In this document: positions 17,401-25,110 of the stretch, one piece after another
Layout: every line of letters begins with the position of its first letter
Position numbering within the stretch: the first letter of the stretch is position 1
Source of the DNA: UBA1234 sp964400015
GTDB lineage: Bacteria > Bacillota > Clostridia > TANB77 > UBA1234
Assembly (NCBI GenBank): GCA_964400015.1
Contig: CAYNRR010000008.1
Location: 1-64,000 of the forward strand
Length of the DNA stretch: 64,000 bases
Direction of reading: 5' to 3'
The notes under the pieces: generated by a model
Databases searched by the model: none
The model's input: the letters and a program-made list of their open reading frames with translations, nothing else
What the model was told of the DNA's origin: nothing
Made by a program: the position numbers and the translations under genes

Positions 17401-18435
17401 ATGAAAAACAACCCTAATGTCCCTGATTTTCGCGAATATCCCGAAAGTTATTATCTCAACATCATATCATCCAAATGGTATATTACCCTCACAAAGTTAC
17501 ACGATGTTATTTCTAGAGCAACAATGGCTTTTTGGTCTAGTAGAAATGTGAAAACGCTTTACCTTCCTATCACCACTTCATCTATTTCAAGTCCTATGGG
17601 ATTAGGAAGTGATTCTTCTCCTGTTAGTGTTAATCTCTTCGGTATTCAAACATATCTTGCAGATTCTATGCAATTCATGCTTGAATACGGTTGCAGATTT
17701 TTAAATGATGGCTGCTATTATATTATGCCTTCATTTCGTGGAGAAAATGCTGATGAACGCCATTTATGCCAATTTTATCATAGTGAAGCTGAACTTCCTT
17801 GTGATTTAAATGGTATCATTTCTGTTGTTGAAGACTATCTGCTTCATATAACTCATGCGATTTATGTAGAAATGAAAAAAGATCTTGAAGAAATCGTACC
17901 GTCTCTATCACACATCGAAGAATTTCTTTCTCAAGGTAAAAAAATTTTCAAGCGCATTACTTTTGAAGAAGCAATCGAACTATTAAAGTCTTATCATAAA
18001 GACATCGAAAAATATGTGCAATTCAACGAAGGATATCGGGTAATCAACTCCGCTGGCGAACTTGAAATTTTAAAGATTCTCGGAGATTTTGTTTGGATTA
18101 CTAATTATGATATTCTCAGCGTGCCTTTTTATCAAATGACTGATCCTTGCGCAACTACTACAACCAAAAATGCTGATCTTCTTTTTGGCATAGGTGAAGT
18201 AGTTGGCTCTGGTGAACGTCATGAAACTTCCGATCAGGTAATTGAAAGTCTTAATAAAAGAAATGTTGATTCTAAACCCTACGAATGGTACATTACTATG
18301 AAGAATCAATTTCCTCTTAAGACTTCTGGTTTTGGTATGGGAATCGAACGCTATCTTATGTGGCTCTTGCAACATAATGATATTCGTGATATGCAAATTT
18401 GTCTACGTTATAATGGTCTCACTATGATTCCATAA
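17401..18435 (+). CDS. AsnRS-like class II synthetase paralogue lacking the tRNA-binding domain
   Basis: A 344-aa protein that corresponds to only the catalytic domain of asparaginyl/aspartyl-tRNA synthetase. The N-terminal OB-fold anticodon-binding domain is absent. It shows LYLPITTSS, then motif 2 as MPSFRGENADERHLCQFYH (about 108-126) with the conserved FRxE. LLFGIGEVVGSGERHE follows, where AsnRS has GVGELVGGSQRE. Motif 3 is SGFGMGIERYLMWLL (about 309-323) with its Arg intact. The ATP site therefore looks functional, and the protein probably adenylates an Asp/Asn-like amino acid for a non-tRNA acceptor, as AsnA-type and other catalytic-core paralogues do. The RBS AAAGGAGG precedes the ATG. 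Codon choice (ctc, cgc, ccc) is less AT-biased than in the origin genes. It is co-transcribed with the ProRS-like gene 20 bp downstream. Confidence 0.8.
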   Translation: MKNNPNVPDFREYPESYYLNIISSKWYITLTKLHDVISRATMAFWSSRNVKTLYLPITTSSISSPMGLGSDSSPVSVNLFGIQTYLADSMQFMLEYGCRFLNDGCYYIMPSFRGENADERHLCQFYHSEAELPCDLNGIISVVEDYLLHITHAIYVEMKKDLEEIVPSLSHIEEFLSQGKKIFKRITFEEAIELLKSYHKDIEKYVQFNEGYRVINSAGELEILKILGDFVWITNYDILSVPFYQMTDPCATTTTKNADLLFGIGEVVGSGERHETSDQVIESLNKRNVDSKPYEWYITMKNQFPLKTSGFGMGIERYLMWLLQHNDIRDMQICLRYNGLTMIP

Positions 18436-18455
18436 AAGATAAGGAGATAAGTATT

Positions 18456-19718
18456 ATGTTAATGTCTAAAAGTGCCTATATTTCTCGAAGAATTGAAAAA
18501 CTCGACGAAATGTTCCCAGCTCAAGATATTCTTGAGCAAACAGGGCAAATTGTTAAATTCGAAAGTGGTCTTTGGGGATTCAGTACAATTCCTTCAAAGG
18601 TCATGAGAAATGTATCAAATATCATTCGTGAAGAACTTGATTCTATTGGATGTATTGAAGTTTCTCTACCGATTCTTCAACCGTCTAATATTTGGAAGGC
18701 TTCTGGACGCTGGGAAAAATACGTAAAGTCTGATGCGATGTTCACTATTTCTAATAAAATCGGTGAATATTGTCTCGCACCTACAGGTGAAGAAGCAATG
18801 ACTACTTTCATCAATCAATATTCCAAATCTTATCGCACACTTCCATTCACATATTATCAAATTGGTCAAAAGTATCGTAACGAACTTCGTACTCGTGGCT
18901 ACATGATTCGTTGTAAAAGTTTTGAAATGATGGACGCATATACTTTTGCTAAATCTAACGAGGAAGTTGTTGAAAGTTATAACAAAATTCGTGAAGCTTA
19001 TTTTCGCATTTTTGCAAGATTAGGATTTGAAGTTATTCCAATTGCTGCAAACAATGCTGAATTCGGTGGCAAAAAATCTGAAGAATTCATGATTCTTTCA
19101 AAATATGGCGATGATAAAATACTGGTTAATCTCGAAAAGAAAATTGGTTTTAATACCGAAATTCTCGAACGTGCTGATGCTTCTGAATATCTTTCACAAG
19201 AGTTTGGAATTGATGATATCAATTCTTTAAAGCAAGTTCGTGGTGTTGAAATTGGGCATATTTTTCAACTCGGCACATCGTATTCTAAAAACATGAATAT
19301 CATGTACACCGATTCTGCCGGTCAAAAACAGCCCTATCATATGGGATGCTTTGGCATTGGAATTAGCAGAATTGTTGCCATGATTTATGAGATGAACACG
19401 CTTGTTTATAATAATAAAACTGTTGGTTTTTCTCTACCGGAAGAAATCGCTCCTTATAAATACTACATTGTAGCTTTTAATAAAGATTCTGAAAAATTCA
19501 CACAAGCCTTTAAGTTGTATGAATGTTTGCGTAAAAAAGGCATCTCTGCTATTCTAGACGATAGAGATGAACGAATTGGTGTAAAAATGAATGATTGCAA
19601 AGCTATGGGAATCCCTAACGCAATCATCATAGGAACAAAAACTCCTTCAGGGGTTGCTGAACTCGAAAATATTCGAACTGGTGAAAAAAAACTCGTGGCA
19701 TTTGACGAATTTATTTAA
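18456..19718 (+). CDS. ProRS-like class II synthetase (insertion-less, second-copy type)
   Basis: A 420-aa homologue of bacterial prolyl-tRNA synthetase. It has SGLWGFSTIPSKVMRN (motif 1 region), LAPTGEEAMTTF, then motif 2 in YRNELRTRGYMIRCKSFEMMDAYTF (in two parts, about 139-163), VEIGHIFQLGTSYS, and motif 3 MGCFGIGISR (near 295). A C-terminal anticodon-binding (HGTP_anticodon) domain follows, with GISAILDDRDERIGVKMND. The roughly 180-residue editing insertion between motifs 2 and 3 of most bacterial ProRS is missing, as in the shorter ProRS subtype. Catalytic arginines are kept, so proline (or analogue) activation and tRNA binding are both plausible. AAGGAG lies nine bases before ATG 18456. 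It is second in the operon and is followed by a terminator. Whether the genome has another, housekeeping proS cannot be seen here. Confidence 0.8.
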   Translation: MLMSKSAYISRRIEKLDEMFPAQDILEQTGQIVKFESGLWGFSTIPSKVMRNVSNIIREELDSIGCIEVSLPILQPSNIWKASGRWEKYVKSDAMFTISNKIGEYCLAPTGEEAMTTFINQYSKSYRTLPFTYYQIGQKYRNELRTRGYMIRCKSFEMMDAYTFAKSNEEVVESYNKIREAYFRIFARLGFEVIPIAANNAEFGGKKSEEFMILSKYGDDKILVNLEKKIGFNTEILERADASEYLSQEFGIDDINSLKQVRGVEIGHIFQLGTSYSKNMNIMYTDSAGQKQPYHMGCFGIGISRIVAMIYEMNTLVYNNKTVGFSLPEEIAPYKYYIVAFNKDSEKFTQAFKLYECLRKKGISAILDDRDERIGVKMNDCKAMGIPNAIIIGTKTPSGVAELENIRTGEKKLVAFDEFI

Positions 19719-19736
19719 CAAAATATAATATTTTAT

Positions 19737-19775
19737 GGAGCAACTGTCATTATAACAGTTGCTCCTTTTTTATTT
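19737..19775 (+). terminator. Terminator after ProRS-like gene
   Basis: GGAGCAACTGT and ACAGTTGCTCC form a perfect 11-bp stem with a 7-nt loop, followed by a T-tract. The S66 gene starts 29 bp further on, so it needs read-through or a promoter within this short gap. Confidence 0.9.
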
Positions 19776-19803
19776 TGAAAATTAACTGTAAGGAGATATT
19801 TTT

Positions 19804-20811
19804 ATGGTTATTCCACCTAAACTCAAACCTGGGGATGAAATTAGAATATTAGCTCCAGCTCAAACTCTACGCATTGTAAGTGATTCTGTAATCGAAATTG
19901 CAATGAAACGTCTTAACGATCTTGGATTCAAAGTATCTTTTGGAAATTTTGTTTGGGAAACCGATAATCTTTTGAACAACGCACCTTATACGCATCGGAT
20001 TAAAGATATTAACGATGCCTTTAATGACCAAAATGTAAAATGTATTTTAAGTGCTATAGGTGGATACTCATCTATAGACGTTATAGATGGAATTGACTAC
20101 TCTGTAATAGAGAAAAATCCAAAAATCTTCTGTGGATTTTCTGATATTACAATAATTGAAAATGCCATTACATCTCAAACTGGATTATTAACTTACTATG
20201 GACCACATTTTTCAAGTTTCGGTATGCTTGAAGGATTTGAATATACAGAGTTAAACTTTATGAAAATGCTTTCTACAACTTCCCTTACTCATAAAATTTA
20301 TCCTGCACAATATTGGAGTGATGATTCTTGGTTCATCAATCAAAAAGATAGAAAATATATTGCTAATAAAGGATTTTTTACAATCAATGAGGGAGAAGTT
20401 TGTGGCGAAATTATTGGTGGTAACATAACGTCTCTGTGTACACTAATGGCAACAAAATATGCACCTGATCTTTCTAACAAAATTCTTTTTATCGAAGATG
20501 TATGTGAAGACTCATCTACTTTTTATAGAACATTTGATATGAAATTAGAGACCTTACTTTTAAATCCAACATTTATAAAAGTTAAAGGACTAGTAATTGG
20601 CAGGCTTCCTGGTATATTACCAGAACCTATAAAAAATATCGTTAAAATTGTGAAGAATAAGAAAGAACTAAATAATATTCCTGTTTTATATGGGGTTGAT
20701 TTTGGTCATACGACACCAATACTTACAATCCCGATTGGCGGTTACTGCCATATAAAATGTGATAAACAAAATCCTTCAATTGAGATTTCTGAATTTCCGA
20801 TTTACTTATAA
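19804..20811 (+). CDS. S66-family serine peptidase (LdcA/MccF type), intact
   Basis: A cytoplasmic 335-aa enzyme of the muramoyltetrapeptide LD-carboxypeptidase / MccF family. It starts IPPKLKPGDEIRILAPAQ, followed by SAIGGYSSIDVIDGIDY. The nucleophile elbow is FCGFSDITI (near 120), the catalytic Glu lies in LFIEDVCEDS (near 240), and the catalytic His in YGVDFGHTTPIL (near 300). The family either trims murein peptides or, in the MccF branch, detoxifies microcin C-like aminoacyl-adenylates by cleaving the amide to the nucleotide. Its place directly behind two amino-acid-activating synthetase paralogues fits the second role better (inference). TAAGGAG precedes the ATG. It is a divergent paralogue of the broken gene at 14023. 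Confidence 0.85.
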   Translation: MVIPPKLKPGDEIRILAPAQTLRIVSDSVIEIAMKRLNDLGFKVSFGNFVWETDNLLNNAPYTHRIKDINDAFNDQNVKCILSAIGGYSSIDVIDGIDYSVIEKNPKIFCGFSDITIIENAITSQTGLLTYYGPHFSSFGMLEGFEYTELNFMKMLSTTSLTHKIYPAQYWSDDSWFINQKDRKYIANKGFFTINEGEVCGEIIGGNITSLCTLMATKYAPDLSNKILFIEDVCEDSSTFYRTFDMKLETLLLNPTFIKVKGLVIGRLPGILPEPIKNIVKIVKNKKELNNIPVLYGVDFGHTTPILTIPIGGYCHIKCDKQNPSIEISEFPIYL

Positions 20812-20858
20812 CTATATCATTCATATGATTCTCTGTATCCTTCATACTTTTCTCACAC

Positions 20859-20887
20859 TTGACATAATTTTAATAAAATGCTACAAT
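20859..20887 (+). promoter_or_regulatory. Sigma-A promoter of the 115-aa orphan gene
   Basis: TTGACA (20859-20864), a 17-base spacer and TACAAT (20882-20887), about 44 bp before the start codon. Confidence 0.85.
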
Positions 20888-20930
20888 AATCTTGGCATCA
20901 AAATTTATTATGTATGGAGGTACACCAGAG

Positions 20931-21278
20931 ATGTCTTATATTGACATAAGTGCAGAAAAGGACGGAGACGCTTACCTGAAAATGCTTGAGGGTGTCGACA
21001 ACGATACTTTAACTCTTAAAAGTCATTTTCCTGATGTCCAAGCCGATTCCCACGCATTAGCAGAGCTGACAATCTCTTCTCCCAATGGTTCGCCCATTAC
21101 GTGTATTGTTTCGAGCAGGGAAAGTTGCATTATATACAATCCCGGCAAAATGCAAATCAGCACTGCTTCTCCCATTGGCAAGTTTGTTTCCGACAACAGG
21201 CACAACCTCAAACCGGGTATGACTTTACCCAACGGCTCTACAATTTTGAACGTCGCGTACGTTAATATTGAAGAGTAA
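20931..21278 (+). CDS. Orphan 115-aa protein, GC-richer than neighbours
   Basis: Unknown protein, starting MSYIDISAEKDGDAYLKMLE, without signal peptide or membrane helix. The second half (KPGMTLPNGSTILNVAY) hints at a small beta-rich fold. GGAGG at 20916-20920 lies ten bases before the ATG. It has its own consensus promoter and terminator, so it is a single-gene unit. Codon choice (ccc, tcc, gtc, acg) is distinctly less AT-rich than in the neighbouring phosphomutase gene. With the 82-aa gene at 13540 it brackets the synthetase-like cluster. Possibilities include a small substrate protein or a regulator; the sequence does not decide. Confidence 0.7.
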   Translation: MSYIDISAEKDGDAYLKMLEGVDNDTLTLKSHFPDVQADSHALAELTISSPNGSPITCIVSSRESCIIYNPGKMQISTASPIGKFVSDNRHNLKPGMTLPNGSTILNVAYVNIEE

Positions 21279-21285
21279 AACAATT

Positions 21286-21319
21286 AACCCCTGTTTCAAC
21301 TCGAAACAGGGGTTTCCCT
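21286..21319 (+). terminator. Terminator after the 115-aa gene
   Basis: A perfect 12-bp stem (AACCCCTGTTTC and its complement) around a 5-nt loop, followed by a pyrimidine-rich tract. It also lies at the end of the convergent phosphomutase gene. Confidence 0.9.
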
Positions 21320-21320
21320 T

Positions 21321-22700
21321 TTATATATTTAATTTTTCAATTTCTTCATTTATGTATTTCTTTATTTGTTCAATTATTTCATTGGCTGCTTCTGGTGTTG
21401 TTGATTCTGCCTTTATTGTAAGATTTGGTCCAGTATTTGAATATCTTACAAGTCCCCATCCGTGACCTACTATGACTCTAGCACCGTCTACACCTATAAC
21501 TTTATATCCTTCTGAAATATATCTGTTCTTTACATTTTCAACTATTTGAGCTTTGGTGTCGTCTGTAACTTTTACGATAATTTCTGGTGTTCCAGCGTAT
21601 CTTGGCAATCCCTCTGAAAGCTCTGACATTTTTTTGTCTGTATTTGATAAGATTCTTAATAATCTTGCTCCTGCATACATTGCATCATCATAACCATAAT
21701 GCTCATCATTAAAATATATATGACCAGCATATTCTCCTGCAAAAATTAAATTTTCTTCTCTTATTTTTGCTTTAATTAAAGAACTTCCTACTTTACAAAA
21801 TTCAGGTATTCCTCCTAATTTTTCAATTTCTTCATACAATGCTTGTGTACATTTTACATCAAGAATTCCTTTTGAACCTGGATATTTTGGCATCAAGTCT
21901 CTCCAAATTAAAGCCATATATTCATCACCAAATAATATTTTTCCATTTTCATCAAATGCAATTACTCTATCTGCATCTCCGTCAAATCCTAATCCTATAT
22001 CACATTTATTATCTACAACAAATTTTTCAAAATCTAGCATATTTTTTTCTTGTGATGGATCTGGATGATGTATTGGAAAATCTCCATCAGATTCGCAACA
22101 TACTGGTAAAACTTCGCAACCAAGTTTAGTGAAAATTTCTTTTGCAAATAGTGAACCTACACCATTTCCACAATCAATAGCCACTTTGAGTTTTCTATCG
22201 CCTAACTTCACTTTATTTACAATATAATTTATATATTCTTCTCTAATATCTTTATGTTCAACAGTTCCCTTTATATCAGATTGTGCAAATTCACCTTTTT
22301 CAATAAATTTTCTTAAATCTTGAATTGTTTCACCATATATAGTATCAGTTCCTAATGCACATATTTTAAATCCATTGTATTCTTTAGGATTATGGCTGGC
22401 TGTAATCATTATTGAAGGTTTTATTCCTAGTAATTCTCTCGCAAAATAAGACATTGGTGTAACACAAAATCCAATATCTACAATGTTCATACCTGTTTCA
22501 AGTATTCCTTCTACAAGACCGTCATGTAAATCTTCATAAGATTTTCTATTGTCATGTCCTACTATTATTTTTGTTTCTCCCTCGTTTTTCATCCAAGTTG
22601 CAAATCCTAATCCTATTTTTCTTGCAACTTCTCTATCAATTTCACTAGGATATATTCCTCTTATATCGTATCCTCTAAAAATATTCTTTGGTATTTCCAT
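21321..22700 (-). CDS. Phosphomannomutase/phosphoglucomutase
   Basis: A 459-aa alpha-D-phosphohexomutase that interconverts hexose 1- and 6-phosphates for glycan and nucleotide-sugar supply. The N-terminus IFRGYDIRGIYP is typical of the ManB/AlgC group. The phosphoserine loop is MITASHNPKEYNG (about 97-109), the metal loop is GFDGDADRVIAF (about 240-251), and the sugar loop region FAGEYAGHIYF is present. Length is usual for the family. The start codon ATG 22700 has no good Shine-Dalgarno (the nearest GGAG is about 28 bases upstream), unlike most genes here. It occupies the place after gyrB where gyrA often lies. Confidence 0.88.
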   Translation of the reverse strand: MEIPKNIFRGYDIRGIYPSEIDREVARKIGLGFATWMKNEGETKIIVGHDNRKSYEDLHDGLVEGILETGMNIVDIGFCVTPMSYFARELLGIKPSIMITASHNPKEYNGFKICALGTDTIYGETIQDLRKFIEKGEFAQSDIKGTVEHKDIREEYINYIVNKVKLGDRKLKVAIDCGNGVGSLFAKEIFTKLGCEVLPVCCESDGDFPIHHPDPSQEKNMLDFEKFVVDNKCDIGLGFDGDADRVIAFDENGKILFGDEYMALIWRDLMPKYPGSKGILDVKCTQALYEEIEKLGGIPEFCKVGSSLIKAKIREENLIFAGEYAGHIYFNDEHYGYDDAMYAGARLLRILSNTDKKMSELSEGLPRYAGTPEIIVKVTDDTKAQIVENVKNRYISEGYKVIGVDGARVIVGHGWGLVRYSNTGPNLTIKAESTTPEAANEIIEQIKKYINEEIEKLNI

Positions 22701-22753
22701 AACTTTTTTTTGCTTCGCACAAAATGCAAAGCTCTCCTTTCTTTGCTTATCGT

Positions 22754-22828
22754 AAAATAAAAGTCATCTAAAATCTAGCCGTGTATGAAATAATACATAT
22801 TAGCAAATTTTAAATGACTTTATTTCTT
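22754..22828 (-). terminator. Long hairpin downstream of gyrB
   Basis: On the minus strand AAATAAAGTCATTTAAAAT pairs with a near-perfect complement about 35 nt further on, followed by TTTATTTT. Position and T-tract suggest the gyrB terminator. Confidence 0.6.
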
Positions 22829-22853
22829 TTCACTTTATATTTAAATTTAATAA

Positions 22854-24776
22854 TTAAATATCTAAGTTTGTAACTGTATGTGCGTTTTCTTCAATGAATG
22901 CACGTCTTGGTGCAACATCGTCGCCCATAAGTATTGTAAATATTTGATCTGCTCTTGCAGCATCTTCAAGTTCTATTTTCATAAGAATTCTTGTTTCAGG
23001 ATTCATTGTAGTTTCCCACAATTGTTCTGGATTCATTTCACCAAGACCTTTATAACGTTGAATAACTGTATTTTCTTTTCCGATTTCTTCAAGCTTTTTA
23101 GCAAGTTCATCATCGCTATAGCAATACATGTCTTCTTTTATACCTCTTTTTGTAATCTTATAAAGTGGAGGCTGTGCAGCAAAAATTCTTCCTTCTTCTA
23201 AAAGTGGTCTCATATATCTAAAGAAGAATGTCAAAAGAAGAGTTCTAATATGTGCACCATCGACGTCGGCATCGGCCATCATGATAATTTTTCCATATCT
23301 TATTTTTGAAATATCAAAATCACTACCAATACCTGCACCTATTGCAGTAATTACAGGAAGTAATTTTTCATTATTATAAATTTTATCAATTCTTGTTTTT
23401 TCAACATTTAGCATTTTACCAAACATGGCAAGAATAGCTTGGAATTTTCTATCTCTACCTTGTTTAGCACTACCACCAGCTGAATCACCCTCGACAAGAT
23501 ATAATTCACATTCATCAGGATTTTTAGAAGAACAGTCTGCAAGTTTTCCAGGAAGTGAATTACTTTCCAAAGCTGTTTTTCTTCTAGCTAAATCTCTTGC
23601 TTTTCTAGCTGCTTCTCTCGCTCTTGAAGCTGTTATACATTTTTCAAGAACTGTTTTTGCTATTTGAGGATTTTCCTCTAAAAACGCTGCAAGTTTATCA
23701 TTCATTACACTTGAAACTACACCTGCAACATTGCTGTTTCCAAGTTTTGTTTTAGTTTGTCCTTCAAATTGAGGATCAGAAACTTTAACACTGATGACTG
23801 CTGTTATACCTTCACGAATATCTTCACCTTGAAGATTAGAATCTTTCTCCTTCAAAATATTATACTTTCTAGCATAATCATTAAAACATTTTGTAAGAGA
23901 ACGTTTAAAACCTTCTAAATGAGTTCCTCCCTCTGGAGTATTTATATTATTTACAAAACTATACGTATTTTCACTATATGCTGTAGTATATTGAATAGCA
24001 ATTTCTACAGGTACATCAGTACCACCTTCAATGTATATAGGCTTTTTGTGTAAAGGTTCTTTGTTTTTATTTAAGAATTCAACAAAAGATGTCAAACCAC
24101 CTTCATAACAAAATTCTTGAATACTATTATCAACACCTCTATAATCTTGAACTGTGAATTTCAAACCTTTGTTTAAAAATGCCATTTCTCTAAATCTTTG
24201 AATTAGAGTATCTAGTTCATAATCTAATGTTTCAAAAATCGTATCATCTGGTAAAAATGTAACTTTAGTACCTGTCTTTTTTGTATCACCTATTCTTTCA
24301 AGTTTAGTTACAGTTTTTCCCCTTGCAAATTTTTGTCTATAAACCCCTTCGCCATTAGATACTTCAACTTGTAACCATTCTGAAAGTGCATTAACAACAG
24401 ATGCACCAACACCATGAAGACCACCAGAAACCTTATAGCCTCCACCACCAAATTTACCACCAGCATGTAATACAGTGTATACAACTTCTACAGTAGGAAT
24501 ACCCATTTTGTGGTGAATACCTATCGGAATTCCTCTACCATTATCTTCAACAACTACACTCTTATCTTGGTTAATTGTTATATTTATTTCTGTACAATAT
24601 CCAGCAAGTGCTTCATCAACAGAGTTATCAACGATTTCATAAATCAAATGATGTAATCCTCTTACAGAAACTGTACCAATATACATACCAGGTCTTTTCC
24701 TAACAGCTTCTAACCCTTCAAGTACTTGTATACTATCTTCATTATATGCATTTGTTACTTTTTCATTATTACTCAT
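22854..24776 (-). CDS. gyrB: DNA gyrase subunit B
   Basis: The 640-aa ATPase subunit of type IIA topoisomerase, which introduces negative supercoils together with GyrA. The GHKL ATPase is marked by LEAVRKRPGMYIG, EIVDNSVDEALAGY and VEDNGRGIP, then GGLHGVGASVVNALS. The transducer domain follows. The Toprim domain shows LVEGDSAGGSAKQGRDR (near 430) and MMADADVDGAHIRTLLL. The C-terminus ENAHTVTNLDI is the standard GyrB end. Length is that of the short Firmicutes GyrB. It is transcribed leftward with remB, recF and dnaN from the origin region. gyrA is not downstream, unlike in Bacillus. Confidence 0.97.
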   Translation of the reverse strand: MSNNEKVTNAYNEDSIQVLEGLEAVRKRPGMYIGTVSVRGLHHLIYEIVDNSVDEALAGYCTEINITINQDKSVVVEDNGRGIPIGIHHKMGIPTVEVVYTVLHAGGKFGGGGYKVSGGLHGVGASVVNALSEWLQVEVSNGEGVYRQKFARGKTVTKLERIGDTKKTGTKVTFLPDDTIFETLDYELDTLIQRFREMAFLNKGLKFTVQDYRGVDNSIQEFCYEGGLTSFVEFLNKNKEPLHKKPIYIEGGTDVPVEIAIQYTTAYSENTYSFVNNINTPEGGTHLEGFKRSLTKCFNDYARKYNILKEKDSNLQGEDIREGITAVISVKVSDPQFEGQTKTKLGNSNVAGVVSSVMNDKLAAFLEENPQIAKTVLEKCITASRAREAARKARDLARRKTALESNSLPGKLADCSSKNPDECELYLVEGDSAGGSAKQGRDRKFQAILAMFGKMLNVEKTRIDKIYNNEKLLPVITAIGAGIGSDFDISKIRYGKIIMMADADVDGAHIRTLLLTFFFRYMRPLLEEGRIFAAQPPLYKITKRGIKEDMYCYSDDELAKKLEEIGKENTVIQRYKGLGEMNPEQLWETTMNPETRILMKIELEDAARADQIFTILMGDDVAPRRAFIEENAHTVTNLDI

Positions 24777-24815
24777 TTCACAAATCCTTTCATAAAACTA
24801 ATATATTGCTAAATT

Positions 24816-25082
24816 TTAAATATTTTTTTCACCAGGGAAAAAAGTATAAACATTTGTACTAAGTCTTTTTCTTAAAGTTGAAACAGCAATATTAGTAAAA
24901 ATTCTTTCTTCTTTATCCCCTTTTTGAACTATTATAACTGATTGATCTGCAGGATTATTACGTGACTTCATTTCGTTTATTATTCTTAAATTTTGTCTAC
25001 TCTCGCAAATTTTAGCTAAATCTAAAATTGCAATAATGTCATCTCTATTCAAAATTTCATCATTTCCAATATGAACGTACAT
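24816..25082 (-). CDS. remB: RemB-like DUF370 regulator
   Basis: An 88-aa small DNA-binding-type protein of the DUF370/YaaB family (RemB in Bacillus, next to gyrB). It starts MYVHIGNDEILNRDDIIAIL and ends TLRKRLSTNVYTFFPGEK. RemA paralogues activate biofilm matrix genes; the role of RemB is less clear. It lies between recF and gyrB in the same orientation, as in Bacillus and many Clostridia. GAGG precedes the ATG. Confidence 0.85.
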   Translation of the reverse strand: MYVHIGNDEILNRDDIIAILDLAKICESRQNLRIINEMKSRNNPADQSVIIVQKGDKEERIFTNIAVSTLRKRLSTNVYTFFPGEKNI

Positions 25083-25110
25083 AAACCTACCTCAAAAATC
25101 AAATTAGCAA

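Noticed and set aside
20800..21320. Second copy of the tRNA-Pro 3' end as an attachment site of the island
   Set aside because: I found no repeat of the T-arm or acceptor sequence at the right border, and there is no integrase gene.
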